The position numbers and the translations under genes are program-made. From the NCBI GenBank assembly GCA_033063855.1, contig CP093829.1, forward strand, positions 9,868,243 to 9,932,242: 64,000 nt of DNA, in the 5' to 3' direction. This DNA is from Smittia aterrima (Eukaryota > Arthropoda > Insecta > Diptera > Chironomidae). This document shows positions 10,206 through 19,548 of the stretch, piece after piece. The notes beneath the pieces were generated by a model. The model had not been told where the DNA came from, ran no database searches, and saw nothing but the letters and a program-made list of their open reading frames with translations. The number at the start of each line of letters is the position of its first letter. The first letter of the stretch is position 1.

Positions 10206-12613
10206 TTACTTGGATGCTTCTTGTTGCTCAAACTTAGGATACTTGGAAGTCACGTCGCTCCATTCAATCTTGCTGTAGGCCAAGTCGCGAACGACTTCTG
10301 CGATTGCGTCAAGCGGAATTCGAACTTGACTCATAGAGTCTCGTTCACGCAGTGTCACGGAGTCAGCTTTGAGAGTGTCGAAATCGATGGTGATTCCGTA
10401 AGGAATTGCGATTTCGTCTGTGCGAGCATAGCGACGTCCAATGGATCCACTCGAGTCATCAACCTTATGCGAAACGTCCAAACGAGTCAAAGCAGTAGCT
10501 AAAAGAATAAATTTTGATTAGTGATTTAAAATAAGGAGATCGTCATGATAACTTACAAATCTTCTTGATAAATGGAACAAATTCCTGGTTTGTGCTCAGA
10601 GGAAGTACGGAGCATTTAAGTGGAGCGATGACAGATGGCAATGAGAAGTAGCATCGTTGTTCGTCGCCATCTCTCATTTGGAAACGATGTTCCAACAACG
10701 AGTACATGATGCGGCCAATACCAAATGAAGGCTCAATCACAGAAGGAATGATTTCCTCGACGTGAACTGTCTTCGTGCTCTTCTTAACGGTGATCATATC
10801 GCGATTCAATGTTACGGTGACATCTGTGTTGAGATGAAGTTTGAAAGAATCGTTAGCCGTCAACTCTTTGTCCATATCCTCGATCTCATTTATTGAGAGC
10901 TTTGACAGCAAGTCAGTAATTGATTTTGCGTCTTTCTTGAATGCCTTTCCAAGGATTTGCTTGTTTGGCACAGCCTCGGTTACTTCCACAGTCTTAGGTT
11001 CCGGTAACTTCTTCTCTGCTGCGAGACGAACGCCAGTTGCGTTTGAATGTTGATTCAAATCGTATGCAGAGCGATCAGCGCATCCAACACATTCAATCCA
11101 ACCGTAGCTTGTTAAACATTCTGCGTCCCAGCAATCACATGCGTAATGAGCCATTTCGTTGCCCATATGCTGACGGAAGCGTAGCCGATCGGGAAGTATT
11201 CCAACTTTGATAAGATACATTTGGATACGAGCCATGAAGTATCCAAGCGTTTGATTGGCAACCAATCCTGTCTTGACTGCTTCTCCGATGGTAATGCGAC
11301 TTGCACTTTTGCCGTCCATTTGATTGCACGCAGAGTACAAACACATCTCGTAGTTCTCGACATCGACGAACTTGGGATGATCCTTTAAACTTGGATCGCA
11401 GAAATGTTCGATCTCAGCCATCGTGAATTCACGGACTCGAATAAGTCCAGAGCGAGGAGAAATTTCATTACGGAATGAGTTTCCGATCTGAGCAGCAGCG
11501 AAAGGCAAACGTCCTTGATTGAATTCGAGTAGTCGCTTGAAGTTCACGAAAATTCCTTGAGCTGTTTCGGGACGAAGGAATCCTTTGATTAATCCAGTTG
11601 GGCCGATTTGAGTTGCGAACATCAGATTAAATTCCATTGGCTCGCTGAGGTCATTCAGAGTTAGTGGCGATTTCATGTTAAACTTTTGCATAATTGCTGC
11701 CATCTCCGCTTTGTTCATTCCGTCGAGCTTGACAGTGATATCAGTGCATTCATCTTTGAGCTCTTGAGTCGCTTTCTTGTCGGAAGCAATCTTCTCGAGA
11801 TGAGCTTTAATCAAGTGATCCAAACGGAAGCACTCGCCGGTCTTCATGTCCTTTACCATCAAATCAGCGAAGCGGTCGACATGACCAGAAGCTTTAAGAA
11901 CTGGCTCTGGAGTGAGGATGGAGCAGTCAACTTCCAGCATCTGCTCTTCGAGAACGAAGAATTGTCGCCAAGCATGAAGCATGTTGGACTTCAAAGCACA
12001 TCCCATTGGACCGAAATCGTATTGTCCCGTGATTCCGCCGTAGATCGCAAAGCTCTGGTCATAAAAGAATCTTCTTTTTAAAAGATCTTCCATCTTTGAC
12101 CGATCGAAAGTTGCGAGTGATGGGGCTAAGCTTAGCTCCTTGTCTTCAAGAACCTTCTTGCGAACTTTGAGTTCAGCAACAGCTTTCTTAACATCGAGTT
12201 CCGGTGCTCCATCAGCTTTCAATTGTCGAACAAGGTCACCCTAAAAAAAATTAACGATTAGCAAACGTGTCATTTCTTGTACAATGAAGATGAGCTGGTA
12301 AGTGTTACATTATTTCGTCTCTGCTTTCGTCATCTCATCGTATTAGGTTAAAAATAATTAAACTCACTTGTGTCTTGACGGAAACTCTCAGCGGAGCAAG
12401 GATTTCTTCAGTTTTAGGATCGGACATATTGAGATGATCAATTAATTTTAAATTCACTTTCCGATGTTTCTTTTTCGTTCCCCACTCGGAATTACAAACT
12501 TGATGACTCAATGATATAACTCGTGTCGGTGTTTTGAGATGATTTTGATTGCCTTTCAAAACGATTTCACTATATTTCACTATTGGATTAATAAGCCTCG
12601 AAAGTGCTTTCAT
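10206..12613 (-). CDS. GlyRS: Glycyl-tRNA synthetase, dual mitochondrial/cytosolic
   Basis: Class II synthetase charging tRNA-Gly. Exons on the minus strand: 12613-12368, 12240-10557, 10498-10206; 740 aa from the first ATG. A second in-frame ATG at 12427 (MSDPKTEEILAPLRV) gives 678 aa, the usual cytosolic length. The 62 residues between are basic with almost no acidic residues (MKALSRLINPIVKYSEIV..., KKKHRKVNLK), as expected of a mitochondrial presequence. Domains in the cytosolic form: WHEP (about 10-65, QGDLVRQLKADGAPELDVKK), catalytic core from KRRFFYDQSFAIYGGITGQY, motif 2 (FRNEISPRSGLIRVREFTMA), motif 3 (PSFGIGRIMYSLLEHRF), and the anticodon-binding domain in the last exon (RRYARTDEIAIPYGITID). 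A single gene serving both compartments by alternative initiation is known in animals. A GTG codon 9 bp upstream of the ATG is not needed as a start. Confidence 0.96.
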
Positions 12614-13216
12614 TAAACTCACTCAATTGCTTTCTTTCACTTGATTTTTTCTGTTATTGCTGTAAAGATGAATTCGGCGAATAAATAAAACTGGTCGACT
12701 GGTCGCTGACTTCAAGTTGATGAAGTTTAAAATTTAACAGACAAGAAAAGCGCTTTTTCCGTTGGTTGCTCAATTTAAATCTGGATTTAAAAATTAAGCT
12801 AACTCTGATTCGAGCTCTTCGGTTAAAAGCACAAGATATTTTTCTTTATTTACGAGAAACCGTAACTCTCAATACTATCTTCACTGTTGCCATCCGATGT
12901 ATCACGTATCACAACAGATTTTGTTTTTAAGAAAGTTTTCATTTAAAATCAAAATAAAATTTAGTTGAACATGATTATTTTGGAATCTTAAAGAGATTAA
13001 ATGAAAAGAAATTTTTCTATTAAAATGAATTCTTACTAGACTCAGGTAATTTCGATTTAGGTAGAAACATAAGAAATGTTTCGACAATTCGACTCATTTC
13101 TTTTTCTACGTTCGATAAGGTAAGACACGCTTTCTTTAAGATTCCAAAAATATTTTTGTTTATTTCAATTTTAGTCTGATTTTAGATAAATAATTCAAAT
13201 ATAAAGAAGCTCAGCA
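12614..13216. promoter_or_regulatory. Divergent promoter region of glyRS and an F-box/LRR gene, with a 5' UTR intron
   Basis: 603 bp between divergent starts. On the plus strand, 13085-13119 matches the 5' leader of the two F-box paralogues at 26 and 27.9 kb (gactcatttctttttc, acgttcgataag). It is followed by a donor (gtaaga at 13120) and an acceptor (tttcaattttag ending at 13174), so the F-box gene has a non-coding first exon. Nothing else is recognised. Confidence 0.6.
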
Positions 13217-14542
13217 ATGATCGCAGATACGAGCAAGCGATCACAAGAAACAAACGCTGACGTTTCAAATGAAAAACCCAACGAGAATATTATCAAAATG
13301 GCTGCGAAAAACGTGGATCCTTTGGTTTACTTCTCCCGCTTTCTTGGCATTTCTGAGATAATCCTTAATCATTTGAGCGCCAAGAACCTGATAAAGTTTT
13401 CCGAAGTGAGTCCACTTTGGTATAACGTCATCGCATCATCGAAAGTTCTCATGAAAAACATAAAAATTGTTTTCAGTGAAAATCGTAACCCGAAAAAGGA
13501 AGATTTCGATTTGCTAAAAAGTAGTTCACGAAAATATCAGAACGTTAAAGTCTTACGACAAGTACACAAATTTGACTCCCCTTTTATCACTAAATCCCAT
13601 TGCATTACCGATTCGGAGCTTGATTTCATTCTCAGTAAAGCTCGCGACTGGAAAAGTATTTCAATAACCAACACAGTTTTTAAAAGAAAATTGGATTTGT
13701 ACAATTTTATCTCGTCAATCGAGTTAACACTTGAAAGCTTTTCTGTCAGAAATAGATTCCAAGGAAGACCATTTCCATTTGATGACGGATCATTTTCAAA
13801 CTTGAATTCTTTCAAAGTTTTAAAGTTTCCAAAATTAAAACATCTCAAATTGCATTTTGGTGAATACGTGTTGGGCTTAGAATATGCCGATTTTTTTGTA
13901 AATTCTGTTGCAATCGAAAGATTTGATTTTAAAAATCTTTATGGTTTCACTATCATGGACAGTGTTTTCATGAAAATGCTCGAAAACTTTGACAAACTAA
14001 CAAGTCTGACGCTTGTGATAAGGAAAAGTGATATGTTCGAAAATGAATCTTGGAAACGATTTCAATTCAAACTTAAAAGTTTTTCTATAATTGTTAGACG
14101 ATTGAAACCAAAAAGGTACAACACAAATTTATGGAAGTTCATTAACTCACAAAAGGATTATCTCGAAGAGCTGACGATTGCACATCTTCACAAAGACTTG
14201 GAAATATTCAACAATATCATGAGATTGCCGAAGCTTAAGATTCTGCACCTCGAGATTGAAATAACTCTGTCCGAGGACGATGTTCCAAATGTTATCTCAA
14301 CGTCGATCACTCATCTCGAGTGTCAACATTTCATGAAACCAGATCTTTTTATATTTTTGATGAAGTCAATGCCAAACGTGAAAAGCCTTGACCTTTCAAG
14401 AATGTCCAACAAAACCTTGCGAACTTTATTAGAAATGAAGAGAAATTACGAAGAACTTAAAGCAGTTCGCTTTTTGTATGAAAAGGAGGATCTTGAGACA
14501 TACTTGATTAACTTTGAAAAGAATTCAAAGAAAAGTTTCTAA
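13217..14542 (+). CDS. F-box/LRR-like protein, paralogue C
   Basis: Single coding exon, 441 aa, after a 5' UTR intron. Residues about 31-78 form an F-box-like motif (VDPLVYFSRFLGISEIILNH, then LIKFSEVSPLWYNVIAS), in which the hydrophobic positions and the Trp fit the Skp1-binding fold. The rest consists of irregular leucine-rich repeats about 25 residues apart (KVLKFPKLKHLKL, KLTSLTLVI, LPKLKILHLEI, SITHLECQ, MPNVKSLDLS). It is likely a substrate receptor of an SCF ubiquitin ligase; the substrate is unknown. It is a close paralogue of the two minus-strand genes at 24.6-27.8 kb and nearest to the 26.5 kb copy, sharing even the 3' flank (tttgagatgaaact). It is inverted and about 10 kb away from them. 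Polyadenylation signal at 14551-14556. Confidence 0.8.
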   Translation: MIADTSKRSQETNADVSNEKPNENIIKMAAKNVDPLVYFSRFLGISEIILNHLSAKNLIKFSEVSPLWYNVIASSKVLMKNIKIVFSENRNPKKEDFDLLKSSSRKYQNVKVLRQVHKFDSPFITKSHCITDSELDFILSKARDWKSISITNTVFKRKLDLYNFISSIELTLESFSVRNRFQGRPFPFDDGSFSNLNSFKVLKFPKLKHLKLHFGEYVLGLEYADFFVNSVAIERFDFKNLYGFTIMDSVFMKMLENFDKLTSLTLVIRKSDMFENESWKRFQFKLKSFSIIVRRLKPKRYNTNLWKFINSQKDYLEELTIAHLHKDLEIFNNIMRLPKLKILHLEIEITLSEDDVPNVISTSITHLECQHFMKPDLFIFLMKSMPNVKSLDLSRMSNKTLRTLLEMKRNYEELKAVRFLYEKEDLETYLINFEKNSKKSF

Positions 14543-15155
14543 TTTTTTAAAATAAATAAATTTGAGATGAAACTCTGACCAATTTGTTAATTTCGAATCT
14601 GCAGATTTTATTCATAAAAATATTTCGGAATATTTTCCAATACAATTCCTTCGACAAATTTGTAAAAAAAAATGTTGGACGGAAGAGAAATAGTTTTTCA
14701 AATGTCCAAGAACTTATTTTTTCTAATCAGCAAGATTCACAATAACAAAATTCATTCATTCAAAGATTAAATAGTTTTTATTACAATACTCAATGCACTC
14801 TAACCTCCCCTCTAAAAGCAAGTGGACACACTTGGAGGTGGACACTCAGGGAGGTTAGATTTTAAATTCATTTAATGATTTCTTCTTCTAGCTCTGCAGA
14901 TTATGAAATTTAAAAAGATTAAGGAAATTTGAAGAAATAAAAGAAAAGACAACTTGATGATATTTAAAATTAAAAATATTAAGAAATCAGTTAAGATTTT
15001 CCTCAACCGTAATAAATATTGAAATTTTCTTTTTATAGATCACTAAAGTCTTAAAATGAAACAAAATCGTCTTTTTTCTTCTTCAATGGCTTTGAAGAAT
15101 CTCGGGAGTATTCACGTGAAAATTTATTGAGACTGCTTCGAAGCTTAAATGTCAA
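14543..15155. other. Intergenic region with a small inverted repeat
   Basis: Convergent 3' flanks of the F-box/LRR gene C and the FoxL2-like gene. No exon is seen. The only structured element is the inverted repeat at 14799-14859. Confidence 0.6.
14799..14859. repeat. Inverted repeat, 11-bp perfect arms
   Basis: tctaacctccc (14799-14809) and gggaggttaga (14849-14859) are exact reverse complements around 39 bp that also contain ggacac...ggaggtggacac half-repeats. It is GC-richer than the surrounding AT-rich DNA. It may be a hairpin in a 3' region or the remains of a small element. Confidence 0.7.
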
Positions 15156-18100
15156 TTAAGGTTGCGGCACATATTTCTGATAATGTTGAGTTGACGATGA
15201 GACGCTGTGAATCGGAGTCGACGATGTGCATGGGACAATATTTGACTCGTCCTTAACGATCGATGATTGAAATGATACTGAAACACATTTGAACTTAAAT
15301 TTCTTTTTTAAAAACTTCGATGAAATCTCTTACATGATGGATCCCAATTGTACAACTGACTGCCAATTGAATGCGATGTGTCGAATCTTCTGGGCGCGCC
15401 TGATGAGCATGGCAACGACGGCGATGTCGTGCTTTGTGGAACTGACGGAAGATAATATTCTGAAGGGAACAGCGGCTTTGTTGAGCTGCGAGGAGACATC
15501 TGATGCCACTCACCGCTTGGAAGACCGCTGTATGAGTTATTTATCAACGAAACGGATTGAACGGGTTGCTGTATAGGAGTTGAATACGAATAGCTTCGAG
15601 ATGTGCACGAGTTGTAAGTCGCAAGCGGTGAACTTGGCATCCAAGGGCTGAAGGAAATAGATTAGAACTGCGTTGTAAATAGAATTCCAAAGTCTAACTC
15701 ACTTTGTGTCGTATCGCGGCGGATAAGTCTGATACGTTGGTTGTGGGAAGACCCCACGCGGCGCAAAGTTTCCATACGAATCGCCAAATAATTTCTGGAA
15801 ATGAGATCCAGTGCGGTAAGGTCTCTTCATTCTACGACGTCTTCGATAGTTTCCATTCTCGAACATGTCGTCGTATTGTGGATCTTTATTTGATAAGAGA
15901 AAAAAAAGTAAAAATTTGCCGACGGGAAAAAAGTTTTAATCTTCTCACCTAAAGTCCAATAATTTCCCTTTCGCTCGCCTCCGCCTTCTCGAGGAATCTT
16001 GATGAAACACTCATTCAAGCTGAGATTATGACGAATCGAGTTCTGCCAGCCCTTCTTGTTCTTCTCGAAATACGGAAATCGTTGGGTAATGTAATTGTAG
16101 ATCTCGCTTAACGTCGCGCGCTTGCTTGGAGCATTCTGAGAAGAAAAATCGTCAACGTTCAGATGAATGTCATGGAGTATCAAAGAGCAATTAATCCAAA
16201 CGTTCTTTCATCTCCAAAAAGACTTTTCATATTTTCACTCTCGTACCGCGTTTCAATAAATCATCGGAAAATGTTAATCTTCTCATCGCGCTCATTCATC
16301 AGTTTTCTAGCTTGAATCGCGCCGACGCTTAAGCAGCACATCCGATGTTAATTGAAACGATTTTTTGTCGTTCGGATTTCTCGCTCTTAAGTGATTACTC
16401 ATGTAACACGATCGAGCTCGTTTCTTCATTGAATTTTCATTTTTTTTTTCGAGAGACTTTTCTCCGCTCTCGATTTATTGCGAGGCGGACGAGAAATTAA
16501 ACGGCAACAATAAATTGTCATTCCTTTAATTTCGTGAGACAGATGGATTAAGCAACATTTTGCTAATTAATTGAAAGTAGGAGATTTTCTCGAACTTAAC
16601 TCGAAGTGGAAAATGATCTTTTGGAGATTAAAAGTTATCGCAGGCGTTAAATCTCAGAAACTTACCGCAATCGCCATTGCTGCATGGTTAAGAACGGAAG
16701 AGGAATGAGAGTCAGTTAGTTAGAGTTAATTAATTGCCTGCTAATTAGTCAGGACATGAGGTTATTGTTACCTATGAGGGCCACGTAGCTGTATGGCGGT
16801 TTGCTAGTTCCATTTCGTTCTGCATTTGTCGTTGATGCTGCAGAGCTGGAGAGAAGAGAAAGAGAAATTAGATTTCTTTCATGGAATAAAGGAAAGTGAT
16901 CCAGTAATCCACCTGGTCGCGGCTGTGTTCTGTCGCTCAATCGTCAAGTTACTCGTCTCATTTGACACCTCCTCGATCTTTAAAGTTACAGAGTTCGATG
17001 AGGAACTGTTGTTATTGTTGTACTTCTCCGGATCCCTCTCGAGAACCGATGATGGAATGATGACGGATGACTTCACGGGATCATCGTAAGCTGGATTGAG
17101 TTTAATGAAAGAAATATTTAAGTTTAAAATTGCAAAAAGATTCGCGTAGATAAGTCGAGTCCGCCCTCGTCAATGACCCAGGCGAACAGAGATAAGCCGA
17201 GCTCAATCTTATCACAATTAAAATGAATGTTTTGGAACCGATTGTGAGACCTTCTTGTATAAACAGAAAACTTTTTTCCGTGGACGAAGAGAAAATATTT
17301 TCTTTGAATATTTACAAACAAAAGAGTTTTTGCTTGCATCAAATTAAGTTTCAACGTCTCGAGACCACAAAGTCTGAATCACGAGAATCTGAATCGAGTT
17401 TCATTCAAGACAAGGGAGACTCTGTTGATAAGAAAGAAGAGTTGACGTCAGGGATGATGATGTAAGTTTGCTGACAACTTAACTCTTTAAATGCGCGACC
17501 CATTCCCGCTCAAGCAGAAATATTTTCTGCTGACGACCGATCGACACCTTTAAGTCAAAAACGGAATCGGGACAAATGTTTCGCGAATTGAGAACGCGAT
17601 GTTGCGCTCAATTGTCGTCAGCGATTCTAAGAATTCTTTTGTGCGCCACTTTGAAAAAAAATCGTTACTGGCAGACGATGAAGCGTCAATCGAGTTGCAT
17701 AAACAATCAAAATCGAAGTCTCAACAAATGTAATTCGATCATCTCGAGACGAAGGTCTTATCTCGATCGCTACTGACTCAAACTTTATAAACTCACCCAT
17801 GCCCATCGGAAAGCTGTCAAGCTTTGGCTTTGAAACGGCGAGGAAATTCTGGAAATGAGAAAAATTGTTTCTTTACTTCTTCACAAATAAGAAAATCCAC
17901 GCGAAAATATTTTCCAAAACGTCTTCGTTTATTTTCCTTCGACTTAAGACTGTCACAAAATGAAAACACGAAGAGAATCGCATTCATTCTCATTCGTTCT
18001 TTCACATAAATCATCACCATTAGAGAAACTTTTTATCACCGAATGAAAATGAGTGCGAAATAAACATCAGCGTCGACTATTAAAAAATTAACATTAGAGC

Positions 18101-19548
18101 AGTCATAAATTTCCATAAGCGCTTCAATGTTTATTAAAATGTTTCTTAATGGGTCGATCATTCGTCGACTTTGCTCCACTTTTCATCGCAACCGGTGAAG
18201 TTGTGAAAACTCTTTTGGAGAAAGAAATAAATTTTCCTTCTCTTATCGCCTCGAAATTAAAAAAATCTTTTTCTTGTTTTTTGTAATAAGAACCGCGAAG
18301 TGTAATCTAAGATTATACGAATGCTCAACTGGTGACTCACTCGTGTCATGAAATGCCATCGATATGAGTGATTTAAGAAAGCAACAACGAGGAAATCACA
18401 CGAGCAGTTAGTGCACTATTAAGTCATTAAATCTGGAGACCGATATTCGCGATCGTTTGTTTAAAGTTTCATTTCGAAAACAACTTTAATTAAACGATTG
18501 ATTTTCTATTAGAAATCACGCTTCGTAATTGATCTTATCAGTCAATCGATCTTGACCTGCATCCTCGTTTGATAACATTGCATGCTCAGCAAGATTTTCT
18601 TATTTTTCCGGGGAGCTTCTCATCGCTCGCGTCGAACTTAATTAAAGTGAAGCAAATCTCGTCTCAAAATAGATCGCCGTGAGATAAAAAAAATCGACCG
18701 CCAACGCAGAAAGTTGATTCACTTGAGAGTTCTTTTGTCTTCATGTGTGCGACAGAGGGAAAAGAAGGTTGAGTGAGGAAAATAATTGAAAATGTTTTCA
18801 TTCCAACAATAAAAGAAGATGCAAAACAATTTTCCTCAGCGACACGGCGTTGATTCTTTTCCTTCGCCGCTACACAATTATTTGACGTTTATACGAGTGC
18901 GAACAAGCGCCTTCATGTGGCGAGTTAATTTGTCGGTTGAAATTAAAATCTTCTCAGTTCGCTGGATTGTCTTGAGTTGAAAGTTTCTCATTTTTTAAAC
19001 CAGCTGCGAAGTTGATAAATGTTGATCATCTTAAGCGATGACAAATAATCATAATTGAAGCTGAGCGATGGTGTTTAGAATCAGTTTCTCATCAACAAAT
19101 AAATAAAAGTGTTGAGGGGAGAATCCTCCAGTGGCTCGTAACTCGACAATCATTTAGCGAACATAACGAGGCGAGCGACTAATAGTTCAAGCTATTTTAA
19201 GAATCTGTAACTTGATGTCACTCTATCTCTCTCACTTCAGCTGTTTTAAATATTTTCACTTCGTGGCATTCCTTCCTGATACGAAACGAAAGAGATCACA
19301 TATCAAATGAAGTGTAACCGAGGGAATCGACTCGAGAAATCGAAAATTGATGGTGACAATTTAGTTTCTCGTAAAGAAGTTTTCAATTAAGATATTTTCA
19401 CGAAAGTGAGTTGATTAATCTAAAACAGATTCTCTTTGTCTTCATAAATTTGTTTTAATTTCTTTCTAAGCTTTCGAAATGTTTATTCTTAACTTACCAA
19501 TGGCCACTTCGGATCGGAATAAGTTGCTTGACTCTCTGGCAGTGTCAT
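15156..19548 (-). CDS. FoxL2: FoxL2-type forkhead transcription factor
   Basis: Nine exons, minus strand: 19548-19498, 17848-17797, 17090-16913, 16845-16772, 16679-16666, 16135-15949, 15883-15703, 15647-15334, 15277-15156; 390 aa, all phases consistent. The forkhead domain spans about residues 108-205: SKPPYSYVALI (exon 4), AMAIA (exon 5, 14 nt), RATLSEIYNYITQRFPYFEK, GWQNSIRHNLSLNECFIK, then PREGGGERKGNYWTL and DPQYDDMFENGNYRRRRRMK (exons 6-7). GGGERKGNYWTL and NYRRRRRMKRP are the FoxL2 signature; FoxL1 has a different segment before YWTL. The N-terminus is Ser/Asn-rich, and the C-terminus is Ser/Pro/Tyr-rich, probably transactivating. FoxL2 acts in gonad and ovarian follicle programmes in animals, including chorion genes in moths. 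The start exon MTLPESQATYSDPKWPL is the least certain part. Confidence 0.88.
16666..16679 (-). other. FoxL2: 14-nt microexon within the forkhead domain of FoxL2
   Basis: caatggcgattgcg on the minus strand is flanked by an acceptor (tgcag) and a donor (gtaagt). It is required to complete the invariant forkhead sequence SYVALI-AMAI and restores phase between exons 4 and 6. Skipping it would shift the frame inside the DNA-binding domain. Confidence 0.85.
17849..19497 (-). other. FoxL2 intron 1
   Basis: 1.65-kb intron between the two short N-terminal exons. No exon, RNA gene or clear repeat was recognised; possible enhancer territory. Confidence 0.55.
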
